Below, piece by piece: positions 27,979-37,471 of a stretch of DNA of 54,583 nucleotides. Below the pieces are notes generated by a model. It made no database searches. It worked only from the letters and a program-made list of their open reading frames with translations, and was not told where the DNA came from. This DNA comes from Streptosporangiaceae bacterium (GTDB lineage Bacteria > Actinomycetota > Actinomycetes > Streptosporangiales > Streptosporangiaceae): positions 1-54,583 of the forward strand of contig JAFAZE010000012.1 in the NCBI GenBank assembly GCA_019239975.1, written 5' to 3'. Numbering within the stretch: the first letter of the stretch is position 1; every line of letters starts with the position of its first letter. A program made the position numbers and the translations under genes.

Positions 27979-28305
27979 CTACCCGCCCATCTCCCGCTTC
28001 AGGCGCGCGAGCTCGTCGTCGACGTTCACGGTGCTGTGCGCCGGCGGCGGTGGCGTCGGGACGGCCACGATGCCCGGCCGCGGCTCCTCGCGCACCTCGT
28101 ATTCGTCCCGGCGGCGGGACGAACCGCGGACCTCCTTGTTCCGCCGCGCGGCGGCGATCTTGACGGCGACGGCAATCCCGCCGGCGACAAGAGCGACGAA
28201 CACCAGGGTCGTCAGCAAGCCGAGAACGAGGTGTACAAGCGAATCAAGCACGAAGAAGACGATCAGCGCGCCGCCCACGACGGCTGCCACCTTGATCCAG
28301 CGCAT
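27979..28305 (-). CDS. Small two-span membrane protein, hypothetical
   Basis: The 108-residue protein begins [20 protein letters not shown] and has two adjacent hydrophobic segments (~5-22 and ~27-50) joined by a short turn (DSLVH). A basic stretch ([18 protein letters not shown]) and a soluble tail ending [13 protein letters not shown] follow. The tail may form a short coiled coil. No enzyme motif is present. The position between the DinB gene and ppgK, together with the conserved-looking C-terminal '[13 protein letters not shown]', suggests a genuine gene of a small actinobacterial family. The function is unknown. Confidence 0.7.
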   Translation of the reverse strand: MRWIKVAAVVGGALIVFFVLDSLVHLVLGLLTTLVFVALVAGGIAVAVKIAAARRNKEVRGSSRRRDEYEVREEPRPGIVAVPTPPPPAHSTVNVDDELARLKREMGG

Positions 28306-28404
28306 CCGCCGCCTCCTCTCTCCTCACCATCGATGATAATCAGACTGCCGAACGAGTAATACCGTCTGGCGCGGGAAGCTGACAGCACGGGAGAAGGACC
28401 GCTC

Positions 28405-29181
28405 ATGCACGTACTAGGGATCGACATCGGCGGCACGGGTATCAAGGCCGCGCCGGTGGACCTGGAGACCGGCCAGCTTCTGGCCGCCCGGCAGAAGATC
28501 GAGACGCCGCGGCCGTCCACCCCGGACGCGGTCGCGGCGGTGGTGCGGGAACAGACGGTCTCGTTCGGCTGGAACGGGCCCATCGGCTGCACCTTCCCTG
28601 GCGTCGTCATGGACGGGACCGTCTGGACGGCCGCCAACGTCGACAAGGCGTGGATCGGTACCGACGCCGCGTCCCTGTTCCGCAAGGCGACCGGGGGCGA
28701 GGTGACCGTGCTCAACGACGCCGACGCCGCGGGTGTCGCGGAGATGACCTACGGCGCCGGGAAGGACCAGCCCGGGACCGTGCTCATGCTGACGTTCGGC
28801 ACCGGCATCGGCAGCGCGCTGTTCACCGACGGCGTGCTGGTGCCCAACACCGAGTTCGGCCACATCGAGATCCGCGGCCGTGACGCGGAGAAGCGCGCGT
28901 CCGAGCGCGCCAAGGAGCTGCACGACCTGAGCTGGGGCAAGTGGGCCGGGCGGGTCGACGAGTATCTCCAGCACATGGAGGCGCTGCTGTCGCCGCACCT
29001 GATCATCATCGGCGGCGGGATCAGCAAGCAGGCTGACAAGTTCGTCCCGCTGCTCACCGGTATCCGGGCCAAGGTCGTGCCCGCGGCCATGCGCAACGAC
29101 GCGGGCATCGTCGGCGCCGCCATGGCCGCGTCGCACACGGGCAGGCACCACACGGGCAGGCCGGGAGCCGGCGAGCCGTGA
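28405..29181 (+). CDS. ppgK: Polyphosphate glucokinase
   Basis: This ROK-family kinase phosphorylates glucose using polyphosphate or ATP in the cytosol. It starts [20 protein letters not shown] with the first phosphate-binding motif (DIGGTGIK). Then come '[20 protein letters not shown]', the catalytic Asp in '[18 protein letters not shown]', '[20 protein letters not shown]' and '[20 protein letters not shown]', the last being the ROK signature variant of polyphosphate-using enzymes, which lacks the usual zinc Cys cluster. Length of 258 is typical, and a short His/Gly tail ([13 protein letters not shown]) is repeat-derived. GAGAAGGA lies eight bases before the ATG. It is transcribed against the his operon and ends one base before the hisF stop codon. 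Confidence 0.93.
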   Translation: MHVLGIDIGGTGIKAAPVDLETGQLLAARQKIETPRPSTPDAVAAVVREQTVSFGWNGPIGCTFPGVVMDGTVWTAANVDKAWIGTDAASLFRKATGGEVTVLNDADAAGVAEMTYGAGKDQPGTVLMLTFGTGIGSALFTDGVLVPNTEFGHIEIRGRDAEKRASERAKELHDLSWGKWAGRVDEYLQHMEALLSPHLIIIGGGISKQADKFVPLLTGIRAKVVPAAMRNDAGIVGAAMAASHTGRHHTGRPGAGEP

Positions 29182-29952
29182 TCAGCGGACCGGGTGGCCG
29201 GCGGCGCGGAGGGCGTCCTTGACCTCGCCGATTCGCAGGACGCCGAAGTGGAAGACGCTGGCCGCGAGGACCGCGTCCGCGCCCGCGCCGATCGCGGGGG
29301 CGAAGTGGGCGAGCGTTCCCGCGCCGCCGCTGGCGATCACCGGGACCGTGACCGCCGCGCGTACGGCGCGGATCAGCTCCAGGTCGAACCCGGCCGTGGT
29401 GCCGTCGGCGTCCATCGAGTTCAGCAGGATCTCCCCCGCGCCCAGCGCGGCCGCCTGCTGAGCCCATGCCACGGCGTCGATGCCGGTGCCTTTCCGGCCG
29501 CCGTGCGTGGTCACCTCGAAGCCGCTCGGCGGGCGCGGCTCGCCGGCCGCGCGGCGCGCGTCCACCGACAGCACCACGCACTGCGAGCCGAACCGCCGCG
29601 CGGCCTCGCCTAGCAGCTCCGGCCGGGCGACGGCGGCGGTGTTCAGCGAGACCTTGTCCGCGCCGGCGCGCAGCAGCCGGTCCACGTCGCCGGTGGAGCG
29701 CACGCCGCCGCCGACGGTCAGCGGGATGAACACCTGCTCGGCGGTCCGCCGCACCACGTCATACATGGTCTCGCGGCCGCCGCTGGACGCGGTGATGTCC
29801 AGGAACGTCAGCTCGTCCGCGCCCTCGGCGTCGTAGGCGGCGGCCAGCTCGACGGGGTCGCCGGCGTCCCGCAGCCGGGTGAAGTTCACGCCCTTGACGA
29901 CCCGGCCGCCGTCCACGTCCAGGCAGGGAATGACCCGCACGGCGACGGTCAT
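29182..29952 (-). CDS. hisF: Imidazole glycerol phosphate synthase, cyclase subunit
   Basis: HisF uses ammonia from HisH to form imidazole glycerol phosphate and AICAR. From ATG 29952 ([20 protein letters not shown]) the TIM barrel is complete: catalytic Asp in [14 protein letters not shown], phosphate sites in '[20 protein letters not shown]' and '[20 protein letters not shown]', and the second catalytic Asp in '[20 protein letters not shown]'. Length is 256. The ATG overlaps the priA stop by ATGA, so translation is coupled. The longer upstream frame lies within priA and is rejected. It ends opposite ppgK. Confidence 0.96.
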   Translation of the reverse strand: MTVAVRVIPCLDVDGGRVVKGVNFTRLRDAGDPVELAAAYDAEGADELTFLDITASSGGRETMYDVVRRTAEQVFIPLTVGGGVRSTGDVDRLLRAGADKVSLNTAAVARPELLGEAARRFGSQCVVLSVDARRAAGEPRPPSGFEVTTHGGRKGTGIDAVAWAQQAAALGAGEILLNSMDADGTTAGFDLELIRAVRAAVTVPVIASGGAGTLAHFAPAIGAGADAVLAASVFHFGVLRIGEVKDALRAAGHPVR

Positions 29953-30728
29953 GGGGTGCCGTCCGATGGGGTGCCGTCCGGTGGGGTGCCGTCCGGTGGG
30001 GTGCCGGGCGACGTCACCGCGGCGAGGGCCTCTTGGAGGGTGAACGCGCCCGCGTACAGGGCCTTGCCGACGATGGCGCCTTCCACGCCCAGCGGGACCA
30101 GGGCCGCGATCGCGCGCAGGTCGGCGAGGCTCGACACCCCCCCGCTGGCGACGACCGGCGCCCTGGTGCGCGCGCACACGTCGCGCAGCAGCGTCAGGTT
30201 GGGGCCGCGCAGCGTGCCGTCCTTGGTCACGTCGGTGACCACATAACGCGCGCAGCCGTCCGCGTCGAGCCGCTCGAGCGTCTCATGCAGCTCGCCGCCC
30301 TCGGCCGTCCAGCCGCGGGCGGCCAGCCGCGTTCCCCGCACGTCGAGCCCGACCGCGATGCGCTCGCCGTGGGCGGCGATGACCGAGCGGACCCAGTCCG
30401 GGTTCTCCAGCGCCGCGGTGCCGATGTTCACCCGGGCGCAGCCAGTGCCGAGCGCCCTGGCCAGCGACTCGTCGTCCCTGATGCCGCCGGACAGCTCGAC
30501 CGCGATGTCCAGCTTGCCGGTCACCCCGGCCAGCAGCTCCGCGTTGGAGCCGCGGCCGAACGCGGCGTCGAGGTCCACGAGGTGAATCCAGGACGCCCCG
30601 GCCCGCTGCCAGGCGAGCGCGGCCCGCAGCGGGTCGCCGTAGCCCGTTTCGGTGCCCGCGGCGCCCTGCACGAGCCGCACCGCCTGCCCGCCCGCCACGT
30701 CGACGGCGGGCAGCAGAGTAAGTGTCAC
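29949..30728 (-). CDS. priA: Bifunctional phosphoribosyl isomerase A (HisA/TrpF activity)
   Basis: In actinobacteria PriA isomerises both ProFAR (histidine) and phosphoribosyl anthranilate (tryptophan), which fits the absence of a trpF in the trp block here. The GTG at 30728 overlaps the hisH stop. The barrel starts [20 protein letters not shown] (first catalytic Asp in AVDVAGGQ). It continues '[20 protein letters not shown]', '[20 protein letters not shown]', '[20 protein letters not shown]' (second Asp) and '[20 protein letters not shown]'. Length is 259. The last 18 residues are tandem [10 protein letters not shown] units from a 15-bp DNA repeat, beyond the normal end, and run into the overlap with hisF. 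Confidence 0.94.
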   Translation of the reverse strand: MTLTLLPAVDVAGGQAVRLVQGAAGTETGYGDPLRAALAWQRAGASWIHLVDLDAAFGRGSNAELLAGVTGKLDIAVELSGGIRDDESLARALGTGCARVNIGTAALENPDWVRSVIAAHGERIAVGLDVRGTRLAARGWTAEGGELHETLERLDADGCARYVVTDVTKDGTLRGPNLTLLRDVCARTRAPVVASGGVSSLADLRAIAALVPLGVEGAIVGKALYAGAFTLQEALAAVTSPGTPPDGTPPDGTPSDGTP

Positions 30729-31363
30729 TTCAGCGTCTCCAGCCAGTTGGACAGCAGGGCGGCTCCCGCGTCGCCGGACTTCTCCGGGTGGAACTGGGTA
30801 GCGGACACCGTTCCCTGCTCGACGGCCGCCGCGAACGGCTCGCCGTGCGAGCAGGAGGACACCAGCGCGCCCGCCGAGACAAGCTCCCCAGCCGACCGCA
30901 TCGCGAGGGCGTAGGAGTGCACGAAATAGAACCGGGTCTGCGGGTCGAGGCCGCGGAACAACACGGACCCGGGGGCCGCGGCGACCGTGTTCCAGCCCAT
31001 GTGCGGCAGCGGCAGCGCACCGGCCTCCAGCCGCCCGACCGTGCCGGGCCACACCCCGCAGCCCGTGGTGTGCACGCCGTGCTCCACGCCGGCCGCGAAC
31101 AGCACCTGCATCCCGACACAGATGCCGAGCACCGGGCGGCCCAGCTCCAGCCGCCGGGCGATCAGCTTGTCGCCGCCCACCTCCCGCAGCCCCGCCATGC
31201 AGGCCGCGAACGCGCCGACGCCGGGGACGACGAGGCCGTCCGCCGCGAGCACGGCGTCGCCGTCCGCGGTCACCGACACGCCGGCGCCCGCCCGCGCGAG
31301 CGCGCGCTCCGCCGACCGCAGGTTCCCCGACCCGTAGTCCAGCACCACCACGCGCGGTGCCAC
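30725..31363 (-). CDS. hisH: Imidazole glycerol phosphate synthase, glutamine amidotransferase subunit
   Basis: HisH hydrolyses glutamine and feeds ammonia to HisF. The GTG start at 31363 lies two bases after a 32-codon frame. The class I amidotransferase landmarks are intact: [20 protein letters not shown], the oxyanion strand '[14 protein letters not shown]', nucleophile C82 in [11 protein letters not shown], and the His/Glu pair in [13 protein letters not shown]. Length is 212. The start is coupled to the upstream small frame and the stop to priA, giving a continuous hisB-(small ORF)-hisH-priA-hisF unit. Confidence 0.96.
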   Translation of the reverse strand: MAPRVVVLDYGSGNLRSAERALARAGAGVSVTADGDAVLAADGLVVPGVGAFAACMAGLREVGGDKLIARRLELGRPVLGICVGMQVLFAAGVEHGVHTTGCGVWPGTVGRLEAGALPLPHMGWNTVAAAPGSVLFRGLDPQTRFYFVHSYALAMRSAGELVSAGALVSSCSHGEPFAAAVEQGTVSATQFHPEKSGDAGAALLSNWLETLK

Positions 31364-31365
31364 GG

Positions 31366-31464
31366 CTACAGCACCCCCCGCTCGCCCCCGGCAGACCCGG
31401 CCGGCTCGCGCTCTGCTCTCGCGCTCGCCTCCGGGCCGCCTTCGAGCCCCTCCGGCTCGCTCAT
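31366..31464 (-). CDS. 32-codon frame linking hisB and hisH, possible coupling peptide
   Basis: The ATG at 31464 overlaps the hisB stop (ATGA), and the stop at 31366 lies two bases before the hisH GTG. The product starts [20 protein letters not shown] and ends [12 protein letters not shown]: charged, Gly-rich, without a signal or membrane span. The exact fit between two genes suggests it is translated, perhaps only to carry ribosomes to hisH. No homologue is recognised. Confidence 0.45.
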   Translation of the reverse strand: MSEPEGLEGGPEASARAEREPAGSAGGERGVL

Positions 31465-32051
31465 AGCACCCCCTTGGTCGACGGGATGCCGGCGGTGCGC
31501 GGGTCGGGCGCCGCCGCCGTCCGCAGCGCCCGCGCCACGGCCTTGAACTGCGCTTCGACGATGTGGTGCGGATTGCGCCCGCTCAGCACGAGAACATGCA
31601 GGCAGATCCCGGCGGAGAACGCGAGCGACTCGAAGATGTGCCTGGTCAGGGTCGTGTCGTAGCTCCCGATCAGCGGCGCCATGCCGTCCGGCTCGCGGTG
31701 CACCACGTACGGCCGCCCGGACAGGTCCACCGCGGCCTGGACCAGGGTCTCGTCCAGCGGCACGACGGCGTCACCGAACCGCGTGATGCCGGCCTTGTCC
31801 CCCAGCGCCTCGCGCAGCGCCGCGCCCAGGGCGAGCGACGTGTCCTCCACCGTGTGGTGCGCGTCGATCTCGATGTCGCCCTTGGCCCGCACGGTCAGGT
31901 CGAGGCCGCCGTGCTTGCCGAGCTGCCCGAGCATGTGGTCGAAGAACGGGACGCCGGTCGACACGCTGGCCGCCCCGGTCCCGTCGAGGTCGAGCTCCAC
32001 CAGGATGGATGTCTCGCGCGTTTCCCTTGAAACACGTCCCGTTCGGCCCAC
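31461..32051 (-). CDS. hisB: Imidazoleglycerol-phosphate dehydratase
   Basis: HisB dehydrates imidazole glycerol phosphate using a di-manganese site. The GTG at 32051 overlaps the hisC stop by one base. The product starts [20 protein letters not shown] and carries the two repeated halves with the metal-binding His/Glu clusters: '[20 protein letters not shown]', '[20 protein letters not shown]', '[20 protein letters not shown]' and '[20 protein letters not shown]'. Length is 196, the monofunctional actinobacterial form without a phosphatase domain. Complete. Confidence 0.96.
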   Translation of the reverse strand: MGRTGRVSRETRETSILVELDLDGTGAASVSTGVPFFDHMLGQLGKHGGLDLTVRAKGDIEIDAHHTVEDTSLALGAALREALGDKAGITRFGDAVVPLDETLVQAAVDLSGRPYVVHREPDGMAPLIGSYDTTLTRHIFESLAFSAGICLHVLVLSGRNPHHIVEAQFKAVARALRTAAAPDPRTAGIPSTKGVL

Positions 32052-33127
32052 TAAGAGAGCACCTCCTCCAAAGCCGCACGAAACGCAGCCACCTCAGCCG
32101 GCGTCCCGACCGTGACCCGCAGCCAGCCCTCAGGGCCGGTCTCCCTGATCAGCACGCCGCGGTCGAGCAGCCCCTGCCACACGGCGTGCCGGTCGGGCAG
32201 CACGCCGAACAGGACGAAGTTCGCGTCGCTGCCCGCGACGATGAGCCCGCGGCCGCGCAGCCAGGACACCAGCGCGTCCCGCTCGGCGCGGATCGCGGCG
32301 ACGCTGGCCAGCGGCTCCGCCGCGTGCTGGAGGGCGGCGCGCGCGACCGCCTGGGTGACGGCGGACAGGTGGTAGGGCAGCCGGACGGTCAGCAGCACGC
32401 TGATCACGTCCTCGCTGGCGGCCAGGTACCCGACGCGGGCTCCGGCCATCGCAAACGCCTTGGACATCGTGCGGGTCACCACGAGCCGCGGCCGGCGCGG
32501 CAGCAGCGTCAGCGCGCTGCGCGTCCCGGCACCCGCGAACTCGGCGTACGCCTCGTCCACGATCACCATCCCCGGCGCCTCGTCGCACACCGCTTCGATC
32601 ACGCCCAGCGGGATGGCGGTGCCGGTGGGGTTGTTGGGCGACGTGAGGAAGACGACGTCGGGGCGGGTCTCGCGGACCTGCCGCACGGTGGCCTCGGCGC
32701 CGAGGCCGAACGCCTCGTCCCGCCGCCCCGCGATCCACCGGGTGGCGGTGACGCGCGAGATCAGCGGGTGCATGGAGTACGACGGCTCGAAGCCAAGCGC
32801 GCAGCGTCCCGGGCCGCCGAACGCCTGCAGCAGCTGCTGGATGATCTCGTTCGACCCGTTGGCGGCCCACACCTGCGCGGGGGTCAGCCCGTGCCCGAGG
32901 TACCCGGCGAGGTCCTTGCGCAGCTCGAGCGCGTCCCGGTCGGGGTACCGGTTCAGCGTCCCGGCCACCTCCGCGACCGCCTCGCCGATCGCCCGCCGCA
33001 GCCGGTCGCCCGGCGGGTACGGGTTCTCGTTGGTGTTCAGCCGGACCGGGACGTCAAGCTGTGGCGCGCCGTACGGATGCAGGCCGGCGAGGTCATCCCG
33101 AACGGGCAGTGGCATCTCCCCCGTCAT
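32051..33127 (-). CDS. hisC: Histidinol-phosphate aminotransferase
   Basis: HisC is a fold-type I PLP aminotransferase converting imidazole acetol phosphate to histidinol phosphate. The ATG at 33127 overlaps the hisD stop (ATGA). The 358-residue protein has '[20 protein letters not shown]', '[20 protein letters not shown]', '[20 protein letters not shown]', '[20 protein letters not shown]', and the PLP lysine in '[20 protein letters not shown]', with the phosphate-binding Arg in that last motif. The C-terminal '[20 protein letters not shown]' is normal. A much longer open frame runs upstream through hisD but has no homology. Confidence 0.96.
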   Translation of the reverse strand: MTGEMPLPVRDDLAGLHPYGAPQLDVPVRLNTNENPYPPGDRLRRAIGEAVAEVAGTLNRYPDRDALELRKDLAGYLGHGLTPAQVWAANGSNEIIQQLLQAFGGPGRCALGFEPSYSMHPLISRVTATRWIAGRRDEAFGLGAEATVRQVRETRPDVVFLTSPNNPTGTAIPLGVIEAVCDEAPGMVIVDEAYAEFAGAGTRSALTLLPRRPRLVVTRTMSKAFAMAGARVGYLAASEDVISVLLTVRLPYHLSAVTQAVARAALQHAAEPLASVAAIRAERDALVSWLRGRGLIVAGSDANFVLFGVLPDRHAVWQGLLDRGVLIRETGPEGWLRVTVGTPAEVAAFRAALEEVLS

Positions 33128-34467
33128 CGTGTCTCTCCGTCGGCGGGCACGCGGATGCGGACGGCCGCGACGTGGGCGGCGAGGTCCTCCGCGCCGCCGA
33201 GCGCGTCGACGCGGGGCGCGACCGCCGCCAGCGAGTCCCGGTCGCACTCGATCACGTTGACCACCTTGAGGTACGGGTAGACCGACAGGCCGCTGGTGTG
33301 CCGCGCGGTGCCGCCGGTGGGCAGCACGTGATTGGACCCGGCCAGGTAGTCGCCGAGGGAGACGGGCGAGTACGGGCCGGTGAAGACCGCGCCGGCGTTG
33401 CGTACCCGGGCGGCGACCTCGGCCGCGTCTTCGGTCTGCACCTCCAGGTGTTCCGGCGCCCAGGCGTCGGAGACGGCGAGCGCGGCCGTGATGTCGTCGG
33501 TGAGCACGTATCCCGCCTGGCCGCGCAGCGCGGCCTCGACGCGCTCGCGGTGCCGGGTGGCGGGAAGCTGGCGGGCCAGCTCGGCGTCCACCCGGCCGGG
33601 CAGGTCCGGGTCGGGGGTGATCAGCAGGCAGGAGGCCAGCTCGTCGTGTTCGGCCTGCCCGATGAGGTCGGCCGCGACGTGGGCGGGGTCGGCGGTGTGG
33701 TCGGCGATGATCGCGATCTCGGTGGGACCGTTCTCGCCGTCGATGCCCACGGCGCCGTGCAGGATCCGTTTCGCGGCGGCAACGTAGACGTTGCCGGGGC
33801 CGGTGATCACGTCGGCGGGCTCGCATTCGGCGGTGCCGTAGGCGAACATGGCCAGCGCCTGGGCGCCGCCGGCCGCGTGCACCTCGCGCACGCCGAGCAG
33901 CGCGCACGCGGCGAGCACGGCCGGGTGCGGCAGCCCGCCGGACTCCTGCTGCGGCGGCGAGGCCACCGCGATGCTGCGCACCCCGGCGGTCTGGGCGGGC
34001 ACCACGTTCATCACCACCGACGAGGGGTAGGCGACGAGGCCGCCGGGCACGTACACGCCCGCCCGCTGCACGGGAACGAACCGGGTCGACACCGAGAGCC
34101 CGGGCGCCGGCTCGGTGTCGGCGCGGCGCGGCAGCTGCGCCTCGTGCACCACGCGGGCCCGCCGCGCCGCCTCGGCCAGCGCGTCGCGGACCGCGGGATC
34201 GAGGGACCGGAGCGCATCGTCCAGGGCTTCCGCCGGTACCCGGGTGCTCGCCAGGTCCACGCCGTCGAAGCGCATCGTGTGCTCGCGCACCGCCGCGCCG
34301 CCCCGGCGCCGGACGTCCTCGCAGATCGGCCGGACTCGCTCCACGGCGGCCCCGACGTCGAGGGCCGCCCGCGGCAGCACGCCGTCCAGCGCGGCGCGAG
34401 TCAGGCCGGCGGCGTCGCGGCCGCGCAGGTCGATACGCGGGGGGCTCACCGCGGGGTCCGGCATCAC
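33124..34467 (-). CDS. hisD: Histidinol dehydrogenase
   Basis: HisD is a zinc and NAD enzyme that oxidises histidinol to histidine in two steps. It is the first gene of the his operon here. The product starts [20 protein letters not shown] (GTG 34467; the ATG at 34464 is equally possible). Landmarks: '[20 protein letters not shown]', '[20 protein letters not shown]', '[20 protein letters not shown]', catalytic '[20 protein letters not shown]', and '[20 protein letters not shown]'. The zinc-binding Gln/His/Asp/His residues are all present. Length of 447 is typical. The promoter should lie in the 60-bp gap to the membrane-protein gene at 34528, which stops upstream on the same strand, so read-through is also possible. 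Confidence 0.96.
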   Translation of the reverse strand: MMPDPAVSPPRIDLRGRDAAGLTRAALDGVLPRAALDVGAAVERVRPICEDVRRRGGAAVREHTMRFDGVDLASTRVPAEALDDALRSLDPAVRDALAEAARRARVVHEAQLPRRADTEPAPGLSVSTRFVPVQRAGVYVPGGLVAYPSSVVMNVVPAQTAGVRSIAVASPPQQESGGLPHPAVLAACALLGVREVHAAGGAQALAMFAYGTAECEPADVITGPGNVYVAAAKRILHGAVGIDGENGPTEIAIIADHTADPAHVAADLIGQAEHDELASCLLITPDPDLPGRVDAELARQLPATRHRERVEAALRGQAGYVLTDDITAALAVSDAWAPEHLEVQTEDAAEVAARVRNAGAVFTGPYSPVSLGDYLAGSNHVLPTGGTARHTSGLSVYPYLKVVNVIECDRDSLAAVAPRVDALGGAEDLAAHVAAVRIRVPADGETR

Positions 34468-34527
34468 GGGCCCAGTCTACGGAGAGTGGCCGCGGCGTGA
34501 GCGCCTCGTCCGCATGCTGGACGCGGG

Positions 34528-35157
34528 TTACTCGGGCGGGACGCCGTAGCCGAGCGGGGCGGAACCGGGATCGCTGGGGCGGGGGCGGCGGACGGCCATT
34601 TCGGCGAGCACTATGACGATCGAGGTGAACATCGGCCAGAACGCCAGGGCCGTCTTGGCGCCGAGCCCCAGCGACGCGCTGAACAGCGTGCCGTCGGCGG
34701 CCGAGGCGAGCTGGTGCTGGTAGGCCGAGAGGCCCATCTGCTCGCCGGTCCACAGCATGATCAGGGCCGCGGCGAGGGCGCCGATGATCAGGGCGGCCGC
34801 CGCGACCGCGGAAGCGCCCCAGCTTCTGCGGTAGATGAGAAGCCGGTAACCGAGCACGCCGGTGATCACGCCGCCGGCCGCGGCGATCGCGCAGAACCAC
34901 CCGTCGGCGCCGATGAACACGCTGGACTCGGCGTTGACCAGCTGCGCCGTGCCCTGGCTCACCTCCTGCAGCAGCGCGCGGGGCGCCACCGCCCCCCAGA
35001 TCAGGCCGGCCGGGAGACCCAGCACCGCGCTGCCGGCAAGGGCCGCGAACAGCCGCCGCGCGGCGGCGGCCCGCGACCGTCCCCCTCGCCGGCCGTCCCC
35101 TGGCGTCCCGGACGGCTGTTCCGCCGTTCCCGTCTTCGTCATCCCACTGTCCGTCAT
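34528..35157 (-). CDS. Membrane protein with four predicted spans, hypothetical
   Basis: The product (about 209 residues from ATG 35157, [20 protein letters not shown]) has a disordered basic N-terminus and four hydrophobic stretches: [20 protein letters not shown], the [20 protein letters not shown] segment, [20 protein letters not shown], and the [17 protein letters not shown] segment. A polar extracytoplasmic loop ([20 protein letters not shown]) lies after the first. It resembles small actinobacterial membrane proteins found near hisD, some grouped as DUF2567; I am not certain of that family. The first ATG in this frame is at 35169. The function is unknown. Confidence 0.7.
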   Translation of the reverse strand: MTDSGMTKTGTAEQPSGTPGDGRRGGRSRAAAARRLFAALAGSAVLGLPAGLIWGAVAPRALLQEVSQGTAQLVNAESSVFIGADGWFCAIAAAGGVITGVLGYRLLIYRRSWGASAVAAAALIIGALAAALIMLWTGEQMGLSAYQHQLASAADGTLFSASLGLGAKTALAFWPMFTSIVIVLAEMAVRRPRPSDPGSAPLGYGVPPE

Positions 35158-35376
35158 CTCACCTCGCAACAGCTTCCCGCAAGATAGTACGCGTCACGGA
35201 GACAGGCGCGGCGGGCTGGCGGCTGTTCGCTGATGAACGCGCCGGCGAGCCGGCCATGACTGGCCTTCGGCCGCATTCATGGCGCGCGGGGCATCCCCCG
35301 GCGTCACGGATTCCGTTTAGGGAAGGGTTTCCGGGGCAGACGGGGGCTGGCTTAACGACACGGTTGGGAGGTGCCC

Positions 35377-36024
35377 ATGTCGACCGGAGCCATTATCGCC
35401 ATCGTGATCGTCGTTCTTGTCGTGGCCGCCGTGGCGGCCGTGGTGACCAGGCAGATGCGCCGGCGCGCCCTGCGCGGCCGGTTCGGCCCGGAATACGAGC
35501 GGCTGGCGGCCGAAAAGGGGTCGCGCCAGGCCGAGGCCGAGCTCACCGCGCGGGAGCGCCGGGTGGCGCAGCTTGACCTTCACCCGCTCACCGCCGAGCA
35601 GCGGGCGCACTACGCCGGCGAGTGGACCGCCGTGCAGGAGCGCTTCGTCGACGACCCGGCCGGGGCGGTGGCAGAGGCCAGTGCGCTGGTCGCCGCGGTG
35701 GAGAGGGACCGCGGTTACCCGGCGGCCGAGGACCGGGACGAGGAGATGGCGAACCTGTCCGTCGACCACGCCGGCGCGGTGACCGGTTACCGGCAGGCGC
35801 GAGAGATCACCGACAACGCCCCGAGCGCGTCGACGGACGATCTCAGGCGGGCCATGATCCAGTACCGCACGCTGTTCCAGGAGCTGACCGGCGGCGACGT
35901 GCCCGCGGCCGACGCCGCCGCGGCCGACGCGGCGGACCCGGCCGCCCCGGCGGCCACCACCGAGGCCGGTGACGGCCGTACGGCGGCCAACGCGACAAAG
36001 ACCTCGACCACGACGACGGAGTGA
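35377..36024 (+). CDS. Membrane-anchored protein, hypothetical (paralogue of the next gene)
   Basis: From ATG 35377 (MSTGAIIAIVIVVLVVAAVA), preceded by GGGAGG five bases upstream, the protein has one N-terminal membrane anchor (residues ~4-24) followed by RRRALRGRFGPEYERLAAEK. It then has a helical domain with 'WTAVQERFVDDPAGAVAEAS' and 'STDDLRRAMIQYRTLFQELT', and ends with an Ala/Asp/Thr-rich tail. The positive residues after the anchor place the bulk in the cytoplasm. The same helical domain recurs in the next gene without the anchor. I recognise the gene type as common in actinomycetes, without a known role. The two genes are 19 bases apart and surely co-transcribed. Confidence 0.75.
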   Translation: MSTGAIIAIVIVVLVVAAVAAVVTRQMRRRALRGRFGPEYERLAAEKGSRQAEAELTARERRVAQLDLHPLTAEQRAHYAGEWTAVQERFVDDPAGAVAEASALVAAVERDRGYPAAEDRDEEMANLSVDHAGAVTGYRQAREITDNAPSASTDDLRRAMIQYRTLFQELTGGDVPAADAAAADAADPAAPAATTEAGDGRTAANATKTSTTTTE

Positions 36025-36043
36025 GACGACGGAGTGACCAGCG

Positions 36044-36568
36044 ATGACGATGCAACCAGAGAACGTCACTGATCCCGCGGGGGAAGAGACCGCGAACCGC
36101 CGGGACCGCGACTCGAGGCTCACGACGCTCCAGCCGCAGACACCGCCGACCGCGCTCGAACCCGATGGCGTGACCGACGACGTGCCGGCCGGGACGGCCG
36201 CCGGTGCCGTCCCCGAGAGCATGACCGGCGACATCCCGGGCTCCGGGGAGCTTCCCGGCGGCGTCACGGGCGCCGTGCCGGGGAGCGTCAGCGCGGACAT
36301 GGACGACGGCCCGCTGCTGGACAGCGCCGCCAGCCTGCGGGAGGACTGGCTGCGGATCCAGTCCGAGTTCGTCGACAACCCGCGGGCCTCGGTCGAGGAA
36401 GCCGCCGGGATCGTCACCGAGCTCACCGAGACGCTGGTCACCGCCATTCAGCGGCGGGAGCAGCGCCTCCGGGCCTCCTGGGAGGAGGGCGACGCGTCGG
36501 ACACCGAACTGCTCCGGACCGCCTTCCGCCGGTACCGGGCGTTCTTCGACCAGCTCACCGAGGTGTAG
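36044..36568 (+). CDS. Soluble protein sharing the helical domain of the preceding gene, hypothetical
   Basis: The 174-residue product starts MTMQPENVTDPAGEETANRR. About 90 residues of disordered Pro/Gly/Asp-rich sequence (repeated GxVxGxxP units) precede a helical C-terminal domain, LREDWLRIQSEFVDNPRASV then EEAAGIVTELTETLVTAIQR and RTAFRRYRAFFDQLTEV. This matches the domain of the preceding protein (FVD[D/N]P.A.V.EA..[L/I]V...., then Y R . [L/F]F[Q/D][E/Q]LT). The tandem pair looks like a duplication in which one copy kept or gained the membrane anchor, so they may form a complex. The function is unknown. Confidence 0.72.
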   Translation: MTMQPENVTDPAGEETANRRDRDSRLTTLQPQTPPTALEPDGVTDDVPAGTAAGAVPESMTGDIPGSGELPGGVTGAVPGSVSADMDDGPLLDSAASLREDWLRIQSEFVDNPRASVEEAAGIVTELTETLVTAIQRREQRLRASWEEGDASDTELLRTAFRRYRAFFDQLTEV

Positions 36569-36584
36569 GGGCCGCGCCGTACGG

Positions 36585-36995
36585 CTAGCCCAGGGTGTCG
36601 TCGGGCACGTAGTGGCGGCTGGAGTCCGACGGGGCGATCCAGACCCGCATGATCACGCCGCTGGACGGGTCGCGGAAGCGCTCGTTCGTCGGCACCCAGC
36701 CCGGCTCGGGTTCACGCGCCTGCGCGTGCCCCTTCCGCGGCAGCCACCCCGAACGGCGCCCGGCCCTGCCGCCGGGCACGCCGCCACCGGCGCCGGCAGC
36801 CGCGCCGCCGGGCAGGTCGGCGAGCACCGCGACCGCCTCGTCCGCGTACGCGGCGGAGAGCACGATTCCCGCCCGGCGGCGCAACTCGTCCAGGGTCAGC
36901 CGCCCGGCGGCGTAATGCTCCCGGAGCAAGGCGGTAAGCCGGTCCCGTTCCGTATCCCCGATGAGAGTACGGCGGCGAGCTGGCTCCTCTTCCAC
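36585..36995 (-). CDS. DUF1707-family protein
   Basis: Residues ~8-62 (RRTLIGDTERDRLTALLREH, YAAGRLTLDELRRRAGIVLS and AAYADEAVAVLADLPG) are the DUF1707 module, a short helical domain with the 'GRLTxxExxxR' core found at the N-terminus of many actinobacterial membrane or regulatory proteins. Here no membrane segment follows. Instead a Gly-rich linker leads to GWVPTNERFRDPSSGVIMRV and WIAPSDSSRHYVPDD, a small segment of unknown fold. Length is 136. It is convergent with the preceding gene pair (16-bp gap). The function is unknown. Confidence 0.78.
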   Translation of the reverse strand: MEEEPARRRTLIGDTERDRLTALLREHYAAGRLTLDELRRRAGIVLSAAYADEAVAVLADLPGGAAAGAGGGVPGGRAGRRSGWLPRKGHAQAREPEPGWVPTNERFRDPSSGVIMRVWIAPSDSSRHYVPDDTLG

Positions 36996-37052
36996 GGCAA
37001 CCAGGCTATCCGCGCGGGCTGTCCGCCGGGATCCATCTATGCGGGGGGCCGT

Positions 37053-37400
37053 CTATGCCGGGGCCACCACCACCGCGGTGCCGTAGGCGACGATCTCGGT
37101 GAGCTGCTGGCCCATCTCGGAGGAGTCGAAGCGCATCCCCAGGACGGCGTTCGCGCCGAGCAGCTTCGCGTTCTCGATCATCCGGTCCATCGCGTGCCGG
37201 CGGCTGTCCTCGAGCAGCTCCGTGTACTGGGTGACCTCGCCCTGGCGGAGCGCCTTGAACCCCGCGCCGATGCCCTTGACGACCCCCATGCTGCGCACCA
37301 CCAGGCCGAACGCGACGCCAAGGTCCTGCTGAACGGTCATGCCCCGCAGCCCGAGCCCGGTCGTGACCGGAAAGGCGGCGGTGCCCATCGTTTCTGTCAT
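37053..37400 (-). CDS. YbjQ/UPF0145-family protein
   Basis: A 115-residue protein starting MTETMGTAAFPVTTGLGLRG. The family motif is clear: 'VTTG...I', 'YTELLEDSRRHAMDRMIENA', 'AKLLGANAVLGMRFDSSEMG' and 'EIVAYGTAVVV'. YbjQ-like proteins form pentamers and were once called heavy-metal-binding; their cellular role is still unclear. Complete and single-domain. It lies 71 bases upstream of the dnaE stop on the same strand and about 57 bp before the DUF1707 gene. Confidence 0.88.
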   Translation of the reverse strand: MTETMGTAAFPVTTGLGLRGMTVQQDLGVAFGLVVRSMGVVKGIGAGFKALRQGEVTQYTELLEDSRRHAMDRMIENAKLLGANAVLGMRFDSSEMGQQLTEIVAYGTAVVVAPA

Positions 37401-37471
37401 GCCGCGAAGTACATCGTTACCGCCGAACGCGTGTCAACGCGGCGCGCCCGGGGCGCCGGGATCCGGGCCGT

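Noticed and set aside
32051..34900. A 949-codon minus-strand frame ending with hisC
   Set aside because: Only the last 358 codons are HisC; the upstream part overlaps hisD in another frame and is Arg/Ala-rich noise.
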